Notes: generated from the letters alone by a model not told the origin. A stretch of 57,556 bases of DNA from Gammaproteobacteria bacterium (GCA_003567475.1 PWZL01000038.1:1-57556), one strand, 5' to 3'. Positions 8,873 to 18,365 are shown, numbered from the stretch's first letter. A program made the numbers and translations.

Positions 8873-10174
8873 TCAAGCACAGGAGTCGAGCTGTGACTCC
8901 AGTAATTCGGGCGCCATGCCCTCCCGCCGACACAGCTGCCGGAAACGGCTGTCCGACATGGCCACATCCAGTAACCAGCCCCCCTCCTCGGTGGTGGTCT
9001 CGTGCCGCACCGCGTCGAGTTCGAAAAGCCGCGAGCGGATGCGACCCTGATCCGCCTCGAGACGCAGCGTACCGGCCACCATGTCACCGTCGAGGACCTG
9101 GCGGACAGCCGCAAGCAGCAGATCCTGGCCGGCACCGGTCGCCGCCGACAGCCAGACGCGCCCCTCGCAGCCCTCGCCGCCGGCGTCGTGCCGGGCAGAA
9201 TCTCCCAGTATATCAATCTTGTTGAATACCTGGAGCACCGGGACGGTGTCGGCACCGACCTCGCTGAGCACCTGTTCGACCTGACGAATCCGCTCGGCGC
9301 GATGCGGATCGCTGGCGTCGATCACATGCAGCAGCAGATCCGCTTCGCGGGTCTCCACCAGCGTGGAGCGGAACGCCGCCACCAGCTCGTGCGGCAGATC
9401 CTGGACAAAACCGACCGTATCGGCGAGCACCGCCTGGCGGTGGGGTGCGAGTTCGAGCCGCCGCACGGTCGGATCGAGCGTCGCAAACAACTGGTCGGCC
9501 GCAAACGCGCCGGCCCCGGTCAGCCGGTTGAACAGAGTCGACTTGCCTGCGTTGGTGTACCCGACGAGTGAGACGGTGGGCACCGCAGTGCGCTTGCGCA
9601 GGCTTCGGCTCTGGGCGCGCTGGCGGTCGACGCGTTCAAGTCGCCGCTTGAGCTGCCGGATGCGCTCACCAATCAGCCGACGGTCGGTTTCGAGCTGGGT
9701 CTCGCCGGGGCCCCGCAGACCGATACCGCCCTTCTGTCGCTCGAGGTGGGTCCAGCCCCGCACCAGGCGAGTCGACAAGCGCTCGAGTTGAGCAAGCTCA
9801 ACCTGCAACTTACCTTCAAAGGAGCGCGCGCGCTGGGCAAAGATATCGAGGATCAGCCCATTGCGGTCGAGCACACGGGCGCACACAGCACGCTCCAGAT
9901 TTCGCTCCTGGCTCGCCGACAGGGGTTGGTCGACCAACACCAGCTCGGCCTCGTGTGCCGCCACGGCCGCGGCCACCTCTGCAGCCTTGCCGCTGCCGAC
10001 GAACAGGCGGGAGTCCGGTCGGTCGCGGCGCGTCTCGAGGATGGCCACGGGGACCACGCCGGCAGAACAGGCAAGCGCCTCGAACTCCGCGGCATCGTCA
10101 GGCGAGACCGCCCGACCCAAGCCGACGCTGACCAGTACCGCGCGCACCGGGGCTGGCGAGTTCGAGGGGCTCAA
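8873..10174 (-). CDS. hflX: GTPase HflX
   Basis: 433 aa from a TTG at 10174 with AGGAG spaced 6 nt upstream. The N-terminal HflX domain includes ELVLVDQPLSASQERNLER and the Gly-rich motif GGIGLRGPGETQLETDRR. The GTPase domain has P-loop VGYTNAGKSTLFNRL, switch II ADTVGFVQDLPHELVAAF and NKID. HflX is a ribosome-binding GTPase that splits or rescues stalled 70S ribosomes under stress. It follows hfq by 23 nt and precedes hflK, the standard gammaproteobacterial order. Confidence 0.97.
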   Translation of the reverse strand: MSPSNSPAPVRAVLVSVGLGRAVSPDDAAEFEALACSAGVVPVAILETRRDRPDSRLFVGSGKAAEVAAAVAAHEAELVLVDQPLSASQERNLERAVCARVLDRNGLILDIFAQRARSFEGKLQVELAQLERLSTRLVRGWTHLERQKGGIGLRGPGETQLETDRRLIGERIRQLKRRLERVDRQRAQSRSLRKRTAVPTVSLVGYTNAGKSTLFNRLTGAGAFAADQLFATLDPTVRRLELAPHRQAVLADTVGFVQDLPHELVAAFRSTLVETREADLLLHVIDASDPHRAERIRQVEQVLSEVGADTVPVLQVFNKIDILGDSARHDAGGEGCEGRVWLSAATGAGQDLLLAAVRQVLDGDMVAGTLRLEADQGRIRSRLFELDAVRHETTTEEGGWLLDVAMSDSRFRQLCRREGMAPELLESQLDSCA

Positions 10175-10197
10175 ATGCTGCTCCTGGGACGGCGCCG

Positions 10198-10455
10198 TCA
10201 GGCGTCGTCACTCCCGCCCGGGGTCTCGTCGCCACCGGGCACCGGCAGCTTGACGTTACGCGAGGGCACCACCGTTGAAATGGCGTGCTTGTAGACCATC
10301 TGACTCACGCTGTTCTTGAGCAGCACCACGAACTGGTCGAACGAGTCGATCTGACCCTGCAGTTTGATGCCGTTGACCAGGTAAATCGACACCGGCACCT
10401 TTTCTTTGCGCAGTGTATTGAGAAACGGATCCTGTAATGACTGCCCCTTGGCCAT
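10198..10455 (-). CDS. hfq: RNA chaperone Hfq
   Basis: 85 aa. It begins [20 protein letters not shown] and carries the Sm1 core [20 protein letters not shown] and the Sm2 motif [12 protein letters not shown]. The C-terminal tail after VKLPVPGG is short and acidic. It forms the hexameric ring that pairs small RNAs with mRNAs. The 107-nt gap to miaA upstream has a good AGGAG ribosome site before the ATG. In E. coli, hfq has promoters inside miaA; none could be confirmed here. Confidence 0.98.
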   Translation of the reverse strand: MAKGQSLQDPFLNTLRKEKVPVSIYLVNGIKLQGQIDSFDQFVVLLKNSVSQMVYKHAISTVVPSRNVKLPVPGGDETPGGSDDA

Positions 10456-10562
10456 TCTATAGTTCTCCTGGGTGGCAGAGCCTCACCCTGCCTTGTTGAT
10501 TTTTTCCGTGACTTCCACTCATGACCACACAACGTCCCTGGGTGAAATCCTACCATGCGCTG

Positions 10563-11513
10563 TCAACCCGCTCCGCGGTCGATCGCCTCGATGATGCGCG
10601 CCTCGACATCCTCGACCAGGTGCTCTGCGAACGGCTCCACGATCTGCACCGCTCGCTCGCGACGTAACCAGACCAGCTGCCTTCTCGCCAGCTGGCGGGT
10701 CGCGATCACCGCGCGCTCACGGGACTCGGCCAGCCCACACCGGCCGGCCAGATGGTCGATCAACTGCCGGTAGCCAACCGCCCGTAAGGCCGGGGTACGC
10801 TCGTCGAGGTCGTCGCGCCCGTACAGCGCTCTGACCTCATCGAGCAGCCCGCGTTCCATCATCCGGTCGAATCGGGTCGCGATACCCCCCGCCAGCCGCC
10901 CCCGATCCGCGGGAATCAGTGCCACCGTGAGAAATCGCCACGGGGCCGGCGGCCCGGATTGGCGTGACTGCAACTCACTCAGCGGGTGACCGGTGACCAG
11001 AGCGACCTCCATTGCCCTTTGAATACGCTGGGCATCCCGCGGCTGGATTCTCGCCGCCGCCTCGGGGTCCAGCGCGGCCAGCCGGGCATGCAGCGACGGC
11101 CAGCCCTCAACGGCGGCCTGCGCATCCAGGCGAGCCCGCAGGGCCGGGTCGCGCGGCGGCAGCGGGCTCAGGCCCTGCAACAGGGCGCGGAAATACAGCA
11201 TCGTACCGCCGACCAGCAGCGGCAGTCGGCCGCGCGCGCCAATGGCCTGCATGGCGGCAATGGCATCTTCGCGAAACCGCGCCGCCGAGTAGGTCTCCGC
11301 GGGATCGGCGACATCGATGAGATGGTGGGGCACCCGCGCGCGCTCTGCCGCCGTCGGCTTGGCTGTCCCGATGTCCATGCCGCGGTACACCAGGGCAGAG
11401 TCCACACTGACGATCTCGCCGTCCAGGCGCTCGGCCAGCGCGAGGCCAAGCGCACTCTTGCCAGTGGCCGTAGGGCCCATCAGGCAGACGGCGACTGGCC
11501 GTCGGCCGCTCAC
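10563..11513 (-). CDS. miaA: tRNA dimethylallyltransferase MiaA
   Basis: 316 aa from a GTG at 11513 that overlaps the mutL stop by 4 nt (GTGA). The open frame extends further upstream, but that part lies inside mutL and is not MiaA-like. P-loop [11 protein letters not shown] lies near the N-terminus, with the substrate region [17 protein letters not shown] following, and R-A-V-G-Y-R-Q near the C-terminal third. It puts a dimethylallyl group on A37 of tRNAs reading UNN codons. The length equals that of the E. coli protein. Confidence 0.97.
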   Translation of the reverse strand: MSGRRPVAVCLMGPTATGKSALGLALAERLDGEIVSVDSALVYRGMDIGTAKPTAAERARVPHHLIDVADPAETYSAARFREDAIAAMQAIGARGRLPLLVGGTMLYFRALLQGLSPLPPRDPALRARLDAQAAVEGWPSLHARLAALDPEAAARIQPRDAQRIQRAMEVALVTGHPLSELQSRQSGPPAPWRFLTVALIPADRGRLAGGIATRFDRMMERGLLDEVRALYGRDDLDERTPALRAVGYRQLIDHLAGRCGLAESRERAVIATRQLARRQLVWLRRERAVQIVEPFAEHLVEDVEARIIEAIDRGAG

Positions 11514-13327
11514 CGGCCGCGCAGAAACAGGCTGTCGAGCTGCCGCAGTGGGAGCACGGTCCAGGTCGGGCGGCCATGGTTGCACTGGTCGGCGCGTTCG
11601 GTGGCCTCCATGTCCCGCAGGAGCGCGTTCATCTCCTCCCGGGTGAGCAGGCGGTTGGCGCGTACGCTGCCATGGCAGGCCATCGTGCCCAACAGCGCGT
11701 GCTGCGCCTGCTCGATCCGGGCGGAACTGCCCAGCTCACCGAGATCGCCCAGCACGTCGCGAACCAGCTGCCCGGCGTCCGCCCCGGCCAGCATCGCAGG
11801 CACGGCACGAATCACCAGCCGCTCCGGCCCCTGGCGGTCGACCTCCAGGCCCATCTCCCGCAGCCTTGGCGCCTGGCGTTCGGCCAGCGCCGCCTCAGCC
11901 GAGGACACCGCGAGGCTCTCGGGCACCAGCAGCGGCTGGAGTTGCACGCCACCGCTGGCGGCGGCCTGTTTCAGCCGCTCATAGACAATGCGCTCATGCG
12001 CCGCATGCATGTCGACCAGCACCAGTCCCTCGGCGTTCTGCGCGAGGATGTAGACCCCGTGCAACTGGGCCAACGCAAAGCCCAGCGGCGGAATATCCCC
12101 GCCCGCGGCGTCGGCAGCCCCCTGTGCGGCGCTCCTGGACAGACCGGCGCCGCCGATACCCGCCTGTTCACGCACGGTGCCGGCGACGGACGCGCCGAGC
12201 GCCCAGGGCAGCGGGCCACCCAGCGATAAGCCACCCTGACCAGGCCGCGCAGCCATGCCTGCCATCTGCGCCGGCGCCGCCGCGCTGATCTCGCCGGCAC
12301 CGGTGGCCGCCGACACCGCTGCGGCGCGCGGACGGGTCGCGGCCAGTCCCTGCTCGACACTGCGGAACACGAAGTCATGGACCCGCCGGGCGTCGCGAAA
12401 ACGCACCTCGATCTTCGCCGGATGCGCGTTGACGTCAACCCGCGCAGGGTCCATGTCGAGAAACAGCACGTAGGCTGGCTGGCGGCCGTGATAGAGCACG
12501 TCGCGGTAACCGTGGCGTACCGCGTGAGACAGCAGCTTGTCGCGCAGCGCTCGGCCGTTGAGGTAGACGTATTGCAGATCGGCCTGCGCGCGGGAAAACG
12601 AGGGTTGCGCGAGCCAGCCCCACAGACGCAGCCCGTCGACCTCGCGCTCGATATAAAGACAGTGCTCCACGAAGACTTCGCCACACACCGCAGCCAGCCG
12701 GCGCAGCCGGCTCTCCTCGTCCTGTCCGGCGGGCAGGCGCAGCTGGCTGCGGCGCCCGGCACTGAGACTGAGTGTGGTGTCGAAGCGCCCGAGCCCGATT
12801 CGCCGAACCATGGTCTCCACATGGCCAAGCTCGGTGCGATCGGTGCGCAGGAACCGACGCCTGGCCGGCGTGTTGTAGAACAGGTCACGGACCTCGACGC
12901 AAGTGCCCGGCGGCGACGGCGCAGGCTCAGGCGCCGCGATCCTCCCGCCTTCGACCTGTACGCGCCACCCCTCGCTCACGTCCCGTGGCCGCGAGGTCAG
13001 CGTGAGACGTGAGACCGAGGCGATCGAGGGCAAGGCCTCACCCCGAAACCCGAGCGAGACCACGTGTTCGAGATCGTCCAGCGAGGCGATCTTGCTGGTG
13101 GCGTGGCGATCGAGCGCCGAGGCGAGCTCATCAGCCGGGATACCCGCGCCGTCGTCGCGCACCCGCACGAGCGCACAGCCCCCCTGCTCGACCTCGATCT
13201 CCACCCGTCCGGCACCGGCGTCGAGACTGTTCTCGAGCAGCTCCTTGACCACGGAAGCCGGCCGCTCGACGACCTCACCGGCGGCAATCTGGTCGACGAG
13301 CTGGGGCGGCAGGCGGCGGATCGGCAT
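11510..13327 (-). CDS. mutL: DNA mismatch repair protein MutL (endonuclease type)
   Basis: 605 aa. N-terminal GHKL ATPase motifs: [18 protein letters not shown] and [12 protein letters not shown]. The C-terminal domain carries D-M-H-A-A-H-E-x4-E (Asp at about residue 439), [15 protein letters not shown] and FLR. These match the metal-dependent nicking endonuclease motifs of MutL proteins from MutH-lacking bacteria. The start [20 protein letters not shown] is canonical, so the ATG is secure, yet there is no Shine-Dalgarno: an 8-bp inverted repeat ends on the base just before it. The central linker is Gly/Ala-rich. miaA overlaps the stop. Confidence 0.97.
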   Translation of the reverse strand: MPIRRLPPQLVDQIAAGEVVERPASVVKELLENSLDAGAGRVEIEVEQGGCALVRVRDDGAGIPADELASALDRHATSKIASLDDLEHVVSLGFRGEALPSIASVSRLTLTSRPRDVSEGWRVQVEGGRIAAPEPAPSPPGTCVEVRDLFYNTPARRRFLRTDRTELGHVETMVRRIGLGRFDTTLSLSAGRRSQLRLPAGQDEESRLRRLAAVCGEVFVEHCLYIEREVDGLRLWGWLAQPSFSRAQADLQYVYLNGRALRDKLLSHAVRHGYRDVLYHGRQPAYVLFLDMDPARVDVNAHPAKIEVRFRDARRVHDFVFRSVEQGLAATRPRAAAVSAATGAGEISAAAPAQMAGMAARPGQGGLSLGGPLPWALGASVAGTVREQAGIGGAGLSRSAAQGAADAAGGDIPPLGFALAQLHGVYILAQNAEGLVLVDMHAAHERIVYERLKQAAASGGVQLQPLLVPESLAVSSAEAALAERQAPRLREMGLEVDRQGPERLVIRAVPAMLAGADAGQLVRDVLGDLGELGSSARIEQAQHALLGTMACHGSVRANRLLTREEMNALLRDMEATERADQCNHGRPTWTVLPLRQLDSLFLRGR

Positions 13328-13351
13328 CCGCGCATTGTTTCAGATGCGCGG
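13328..13351 (-). promoter_or_regulatory. Inverted repeat abutting the mutL start codon
   Basis: CCGCGCAT (13328-13335) and ATGCGCGG (13344-13351) form a perfect 8-bp repeat with an 8-nt loop. On the minus strand it occupies the 24 nt directly before the mutL ATG, the place of a ribosome binding site. In mRNA it would hold the initiation region in a hairpin; mutL translation might depend on ribosomes leaving amiB 41 nt upstream. The repeat is seen; the regulatory role is inferred. Confidence 0.55.
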
Positions 13352-13368
13352 CGGCCCGGAAAGCGGGA

Positions 13369-14679
13369 TCACCCGCCAGCGCCCGGGGGAATACTCAGCA
13401 CCTGACCGACGCGGATGCGGTCGCCGTTGAGGTTGTTGTGGCTGCGCAGGGCCGTGATCGAGACATTGTGGCGGGTGGCGATGCCACTCAACGTGTCGCC
13501 GCGCGTCACCACATACCTGGCGGGCTCGAGGAGACCTTCCCGGCGCATGCGCGCGAGTGCGGTATCCGGCGGCGGGTTCTCGTGGAAGTAAGCACGGATT
13601 CCCGCCAGCATGGCCTCGGCCAGACGGGCCTGGTGGGCCCGGTCCGACAGGCCACGCTCTTCCTCGGGGTTGGAGATGTAGGCGGTTTCGATCAGCAATG
13701 ACGGAATATCAGGCGACTTGAGCACCACGAACGGGGCCCGCTGGACCTGCGTACGCCGCATCCGTGTGACCCTTGCCATCTCGTCGATGACGGACTGACC
13801 GACCGCCGCCCCGACCGACAGCGAAGCGTTCTGAGACAGGTCAAGCAGCACAGAGGCCAGCAGATCATCCTTGTCCGCCAGGGTGACCCCGCCGATCAGG
13901 TCCGAGGCGTTCTCACGCTCAGCCACCCGCCGGGCGACTTCATCGGTCGCGCCGCGCTGGGAAAGCACATAGACCGTGGCGCCGCGGGCCGCCTGACTGT
14001 AGTAGGCATCCGCATGAATCGAGACGAACAGATCGGCCCGGTGGGCCCGAGCCCGCTCGATTCGGCCGCGCAGGGGAATGAAGTAATCGCCGTCGCGGAT
14101 CATCACCGCCCGCATGCCGGGCTCGGCGTTCACGCGGCGGGCAAGCTCCCGTCCAATCGCCAGGACGACGTCTTTCTCACGCGTCCCGCCACGACCGATG
14201 GCACCGGGGTCTTCGCCACCATGCCCCGGATCGATCGCGACCACCAGATCTCGGCCACGCCCCTGCGGCTCCGGCAGACGACGCACGGCCCGCGGGGCGC
14301 CGTTTCTGGGCGGCAGGTCGATCACCAGGCGGTGGCCATAGGTCTCGTTCGGAGGCAGCAGGAAGCTGCGCGGCTGCACCGCATCGTTGACATCCAGCAC
14401 CACGCGCAGGGCGCCGTCGGGTTGCCTGGCACTGCGCAGTCCGCGCACGCTGCCATCGGCGCTTGGCAGCACACCCTCAAGCCGGGCCCCACGGATATCG
14501 ACAACCACCCGGTGGGGATCCCCGAGCGTAAACAACGTGTGCTCCGCGGGTCGGGACAGATCAAGCACCACCCGGGTACCCTCCGGCCCTGCCCACAGGC
14601 GCACGTTCTGCACCTCGGTGGCCGCCGCCGAAGTGGCCAGCAGCAGCCCTACCCATCCCCACAGCAGCCCTCGGCTCAT
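13369..14679 (-). CDS. amiB: N-acetylmuramoyl-L-alanine amidase (AMIN - Amidase_3 - LysM)
   Basis: 436 aa from the ATG at 14679, which gives a signal peptide (MSRGLLWGWVGLLLATSAAA); the frame upstream is not secretory. Domains: AMIN (about 25-120, with LWAGPEGTRVVLDLSRPAEH), then a zinc amidase with the metal ligands in AIDPGHGGEDPGA, TREKDVVL and FVSIHADAYY and the catalytic Glu in LLIETAYISNPEE, then a C-terminal LysM (VVTRGDTLSGIATRHNVSI). It cleaves septal peptidoglycan in the periplasm and helps separate daughter cells. Position (tsaE-amiB-mutL) and the C-terminal LysM both point to AmiB. Confidence 0.94.
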   Translation of the reverse strand: MSRGLLWGWVGLLLATSAAATEVQNVRLWAGPEGTRVVLDLSRPAEHTLFTLGDPHRVVVDIRGARLEGVLPSADGSVRGLRSARQPDGALRVVLDVNDAVQPRSFLLPPNETYGHRLVIDLPPRNGAPRAVRRLPEPQGRGRDLVVAIDPGHGGEDPGAIGRGGTREKDVVLAIGRELARRVNAEPGMRAVMIRDGDYFIPLRGRIERARAHRADLFVSIHADAYYSQAARGATVYVLSQRGATDEVARRVAERENASDLIGGVTLADKDDLLASVLLDLSQNASLSVGAAVGQSVIDEMARVTRMRRTQVQRAPFVVLKSPDIPSLLIETAYISNPEEERGLSDRAHQARLAEAMLAGIRAYFHENPPPDTALARMRREGLLEPARYVVTRGDTLSGIATRHNVSITALRSHNNLNGDRIRVGQVLSIPPGAGG

Positions 14680-14719
14680 GACGGCCCCAGCTCTCCGTTC
14701 TTGACCTGCCGAAGGCTCA

Positions 14720-14770
14720 ATACTCCAGTAGAACACACGAGCCGTCAATATTTTTTCGATTTAAATTATG
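14720..14770 (-). promoter_or_regulatory. AT-rich putative promoter before amiB-mutL-miaA-hfq
   Basis: The gap between tsaE and amiB holds an AT-rich patch (14747-14770, with a run of six T on the + strand) that stands out from its GC-rich surroundings. On the minus strand an A-tract is followed by TTGACG (14748-14743) and, 17 nt on, GAGTAT (14725-14720). This resembles a -35 box with an upstream A-rich UP-like element and a weak -10. It would give amiB-mutL-miaA-hfq their own promoter within the larger cluster. Confidence 0.4.
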
Positions 14771-14787
14771 GGGATATACATCACTTT

Positions 14788-15291
14788 TCAGGCTATATCG
14801 GACTTCAGGGCCTGGGTGAGCGCCCCCCTCACAGCCGCCAGCCAGGACGCGTCGGCCTGCACGGCCAGGCTGCGGCCCGAGGGGACGAGGCTCAGGGTCA
14901 GGCGCAGATCCGCCTGGGCGAGCAGTCCGGGGGCCCGGGCCGGCCACTCGACCAGCGTGAGACCCGGGCTGTCCAGCCAGTCGGTGGCCCCGAGGAACAG
15001 CAGTTCTTCTTCGTCGGCCAACCGGTAGAGGTCGAGATGATGCACCCGCAGTCCGTCGAGCTCGTACGGCTCGACCAGGGTATAGGTCGGGCTGGGGACC
15101 CGTCCGGTATGGCCGAGGGCCCGCAACAGCCCCCGCGCAAGCGTGGTCTTGCCGGCCCCGAGTTCGCCCTCGAGACAGACCACCACGGCCCCCCGTCGGG
15201 CCGCTGCCTTCAGCGCGCCCGCCACCGCTGCCCCGGCACGCTCGGTGGCCAGCGTATCGGCGAGCAGGAAGGTCGCCGACGCGGGCGTCAT
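14788..15291 (-). CDS. tsaE: tRNA threonylcarbamoyladenosine biosynthesis ATPase TsaE
   Basis: 167 aa from the ATG at 15291, which overlaps the nnr stop by 4 nt (ATGA). The Walker A motif GELGAGKTTLARGLLRALG is followed by the TsaE signature VPSPTYTLVEPYELDG and HHLDLYRLADEEEL. It works with TsaB and TsaD to make t6A37 in ANN-reading tRNAs. It is the second gene of the nnr cluster. Confidence 0.96.
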   Translation of the reverse strand: MTPASATFLLADTLATERAGAAVAGALKAAARRGAVVVCLEGELGAGKTTLARGLLRALGHTGRVPSPTYTLVEPYELDGLRVHHLDLYRLADEEELLFLGATDWLDSPGLTLVEWPARAPGLLAQADLRLTLSLVPSGRSLAVQADASWLAAVRGALTQALKSDIA

Positions 15292-16772
15292 GGATTCAGG
15301 CACCGCCGCAGCTCCGCCAGCAGATCGCCGGCCAGCAGACCGCGCTCGCCGGCGCACGCAGCACGATCACCGGCCTGGGCGTGGGCCTGGACGCCGGCCA
15401 GGGTCGCCTGCCAGGCACAGCCCAGTTGTGCGGTCAGACCGGCAATGGCGCCGGTGAGGACATCGCCCATCCCGGCACTCGCCATCCCCGGGTTACCGCG
15501 CTCACAGACATACGGGGTCTCGCCGGCGCGACCGATCAGGCTCCCGGCCCCTTTCAAGACGACGATGGCGCGGTAGCGCTCGCACAGCGCCGCCAGGGCG
15601 GCCGGTCGGTCTGCCTGGATGTCACCGGTACCGACGCCCAGCAGGCGAGCGGCCTCGCCAGGATGCGGGGTCAGGACGCGGTTGCCAGGCAACGCCTCCG
15701 GGGCCTCGGCCAGCAGGTTGAGCGCATCGGCATCGAGCACCACCGGACCCTCGAAGGCCTGGGCGCGCGCCCACAGGGCCCTCGCCCAGGCATCACGACC
15801 GAGACCGGGTCCGAGCGCGAGCACATCCGCCCGGTCCAGCAGGACGTCCAGCCGGGACAGCCCCTCGGTCGTGTCTTCGATGCCCTCACAGATGAGCTCG
15901 GGGCGGGCGGCGACCACCGCCGACACATGCGCCGGGAGGGTGGCGACCGTGACCAGACCCGCGCCGGCGCGCAGCGCGGCCTCGGCCGCCAGTCGCGCGG
16001 CGCCCGGCATCCCGCGACCGCCACCGACCACCAGCACCCGACCGTGATCCCCCTTGTGGCTGTCGCGCCGCCGGGGGGGCAGGTTCCGCGCAGACGCCAG
16101 CGCCTCCAGGCGGTACATCGACGCCGGGATGCCGCTGGCAGCGGCGTCCACCCCCAGAGCGTCGAACACCAGGGCACCGACATGGGCCGGGCCCGCGCCG
16201 GTGAACAGGCCCTGCTTCAAGGCCACGAAACTGACCGTCATGGCGCACCGCACCGCCACCTCCAGTGCCGCGCCCGTATCGGCATGCAGGCCGGTCGGGA
16301 TATCGAGGGCCACCACGGGAACCGCGCCCGGATTGAGCGCCGTGACTGCCGGGACGAAGGGTTCTCCCAGCGCGCGATCCAGCCCGGTGCCCAGCATCGC
16401 GTCGACCTCCACGTCCGGCAGCCGACTCGCCGCCGCGGCCAGCGCCTGGCCGCCGACGGCCTGCCAGTCCTGCCAGGCCCGTGCGGCGTCACCACGCAGG
16501 CGGTCAGGCGGCACCAGCGCGACGGTGTCCACCGACAGGCCGGCGGCGCGCGCGAGTCGGGCCAGCACGTAGCCGTCGCCGGCATTGTTGCCCGCGCCGC
16601 ACCAGACACGCAGCCGACGAGCCCCGGGAAACCGGGCCCGCAGCGCCGTCAGCGCGGCGTCAGCGGCGCGCGTCATGAGCCCATAGCCGGCAATACCCTG
16701 CACGTCGATCCCGTGACGGTCGATGGCACGGACCTGTTCCGCGGTATGCAGGGCGCCGGGCAGGATAGGCAT
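15288..16772 (-). CDS. nnr: Bifunctional NAD(P)H-hydrate epimerase / ADP-dependent NAD(P)H-hydrate dehydratase
   Basis: 494 aa from the ATG at 16772 (MPILPGALHTAEQVRAIDRH). The N-terminal YjeF_N epimerase domain has WCGAGNNAGDGYVLARLARA. The C-terminal ribokinase-like dehydratase has VLVVGGGRGMPGAARLAAEA, LTPHPGEAARLLG and the GNPGMASAGMGDVLTGAIAG signature with its catalytic Asp. Together they repair hydrated NADH and NADPH. The open frame extends upstream across the start region of divergent queG, but that extension is low complexity and not YjeF-like. It heads the long minus-strand cluster, with tsaE overlapping its stop. Confidence 0.95.
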   Translation of the reverse strand: MPILPGALHTAEQVRAIDRHGIDVQGIAGYGLMTRAADAALTALRARFPGARRLRVWCGAGNNAGDGYVLARLARAAGLSVDTVALVPPDRLRGDAARAWQDWQAVGGQALAAAASRLPDVEVDAMLGTGLDRALGEPFVPAVTALNPGAVPVVALDIPTGLHADTGAALEVAVRCAMTVSFVALKQGLFTGAGPAHVGALVFDALGVDAAASGIPASMYRLEALASARNLPPRRRDSHKGDHGRVLVVGGGRGMPGAARLAAEAALRAGAGLVTVATLPAHVSAVVAARPELICEGIEDTTEGLSRLDVLLDRADVLALGPGLGRDAWARALWARAQAFEGPVVLDADALNLLAEAPEALPGNRVLTPHPGEAARLLGVGTGDIQADRPAALAALCERYRAIVVLKGAGSLIGRAGETPYVCERGNPGMASAGMGDVLTGAIAGLTAQLGCAWQATLAGVQAHAQAGDRAACAGERGLLAGDLLAELRRCLNP

Positions 16773-16781
16773 AATCCGCGG

Positions 16782-16816
16782 AGTATACCGCCCGCCCCGC
16801 GCCGAGGAGGCGCCTC
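16782..16816. promoter_or_regulatory. nnr/queG divergent control region
   Basis: Only 50 bp separate the nnr and queG starts. On the minus strand a TATACT (complement of 16782-16787) resembles a -10 but lies only about 10 nt from the nnr ATG, and no good -35 was found. The 10-bp palindrome GAGGCGCCTC (16807-16816) overlaps the queG ribosome binding site GAGGAGG (16804-16810). Any queG promoter must lie within the nnr 5' region. Evidence is weak. Confidence 0.25.
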
Positions 16817-16822
16817 TGGATT

Positions 16823-17914
16823 GTGAGCGAGTCAGCATCGCCTCTGCAGAACCCGCAAGCGCTCGCAGACGAGATCCGCGCCCTTGGCCTTGAGCTCGGC
16901 TTTCAGGCCGTGGGCATCGCCGGCATCGATCTGGCGGCCGACGAGGCACGGCTGGAGCGCTGGCTCGCCCTGGGACGCCATGGCGACATGCAGTGGATGC
17001 AGCGCCATGGCCGTCGCCGCAGTCGTCCCGAGGCGCTGGTGCCTGGCACGGTCAGCATCATCGCCGTGCGCATGGACTACTGGCCCGGTGACGCAGCCGA
17101 CGCCTGGGAAGTCCTCGACGACGGCGAGCGTGCCTACGTTTCGCGCTATGCATTGGGGCGCGATTACCACAAAGTCCTGCGCAAACGCCTCCAGCGGCTG
17201 GCCGACGCCCTGTCAGAGCGCGTCGGCGCCTTCGGCTACCGGGTGTTTGTCGACAGCGCGCCGGTGCTGGAAAAGCCGCTGGCGCGCAACGCAGGGCTTG
17301 GCTGGATCGGCAAGCACACCAACCTGATCGGTCACGACAGCGGCTCGTATTTCTTTCTTGGCGAGCTGTATACCGATCTGCCGTTGCCGGCCGATACCCC
17401 CGCCAGCGACCACTGCGGCACTTGCCGGGCCTGTATCGACGCCTGCCCCACGGGCGCGATCGTCGCACCGTATGAGCTCGACGCCCGCCGTTGCATTTCC
17501 TACCTCACGATAGAACATCCCGGCAGTATCCCTGAGGTGTTTCGCGAAGCCATGGGGAATCGGATTTACGGCTGCGACGACTGCCAGCTGGTCTGTCCCT
17601 GGAACAAGTTTGCCCGGACCACCGGCGAACGGGACTTCGTGCCCCGAGAGAAGCTGGACACGGCCAGCCTGGTCGAGCTGTTCTCCTGGAGTGAAGCGCA
17701 GTGGCTGGAGCGGACCGCGGGCAGCGCCATCCGGCGCATTGGCCACGCGCGTTGGCTGCGCAATATCGCCGTGGCACTGGGCAACGCTCCAGCCTCGCCA
17801 GCCGTGCACCAGGCGCTGGAGAGTCGGCTGACCCACCCTGACGCGATGGTGGTGGAGCATGTTCGCTGGGCGCTGGCGCGCCAGCAGGAGAAGCGCCCGC
17901 CGGACGCCGGCTAG
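16823..17914 (+). CDS. queG: Epoxyqueuosine reductase QueG
   Basis: 363 aa from a GTG at 16823, with GAGGAGG 12 nt upstream. The N-terminal cobalamin-binding region includes RWLALGRHGDMQWMQRH and YALGRDYHKVLRKRLQRLA. Two ferredoxin-type 4Fe-4S motifs follow: C-G-T-C-R-A-C-x3-C-P-T-G and, 50-60 residues on, GCDDCQLVCPWNKFA. The C-terminus resembles a HEAT-like helical domain. It reduces epoxyqueuosine to queuosine in tRNA. In E. coli the homologue (yjeS) is also divergent from nnr. Its 3' end is 5 bp from the convergent panD stop. Confidence 0.97.
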   Translation: MSESASPLQNPQALADEIRALGLELGFQAVGIAGIDLAADEARLERWLALGRHGDMQWMQRHGRRRSRPEALVPGTVSIIAVRMDYWPGDAADAWEVLDDGERAYVSRYALGRDYHKVLRKRLQRLADALSERVGAFGYRVFVDSAPVLEKPLARNAGLGWIGKHTNLIGHDSGSYFFLGELYTDLPLPADTPASDHCGTCRACIDACPTGAIVAPYELDARRCISYLTIEHPGSIPEVFREAMGNRIYGCDDCQLVCPWNKFARTTGERDFVPREKLDTASLVELFSWSEAQWLERTAGSAIRRIGHARWLRNIAVALGNAPASPAVHQALESRLTHPDAMVVEHVRWALARQQEKRPPDAG

Positions 17915-17919
17915 TGGCC

Positions 17920-18300
17920 TCAGGCCGCCTGACAGGGAATGACGTTCGCCGAGCCCTTCACATGGTTGCCCTCACCGAGATAGACCAGTGCAGGCTTGTG
18001 CCGCACCAGTTCTTCGGCGTCGTACTGGCCGTAGGCGCAGATGATCACGATATCGCCCGGGTGGGCCTTGTGGGCCGCGGCGCCATTCACGGAAATGACG
18101 CGTGAACCGCGTTCCGCCCGAATCGCATAGGTGGTGAAGCGCTCCCCGTTGGTGACATTGTAAATGTCTATCTGCTCATATTCGCGAATCCCGGTGGCCT
18201 CGAGCAATGCCTCGTCGATCGCACACGAGCCTTCGTAATCGAGTTCCGCATGGGTGACGCGCGCGCGATGCAGCTTGGCCTTGAGCATTGTGGTGAACAT
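17920..18300 (-). CDS. panD: Aspartate 1-decarboxylase
   Basis: 126 aa from the ATG at 18300, equal to the E. coli length; the longer open frame upstream is not PanD-like. The self-cleavage site is Gly24-Ser25 in [18 protein letters not shown], where Ser becomes the pyruvoyl cofactor. Tyr and Arg residues of the active site lie in [20 protein letters not shown]. It makes beta-alanine for pantothenate. It lies 65 nt after panC and ends the pcnB-to-panD cluster. Confidence 0.98.
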   Translation of the reverse strand: MFTTMLKAKLHRARVTHAELDYEGSCAIDEALLEATGIREYEQIDIYNVTNGERFTTYAIRAERGSRVISVNGAAAHKAHPGDIVIICAYGQYDAEELVRHKPALVYLGEGNHVKGSANVIPCQAA

Positions 18301-18365
18301 GGCTAAACCTCTGAACTCCCTGCGCCACTGCCCGGCACCCTGACCGGACAAAGCCTTGAAGTTTA

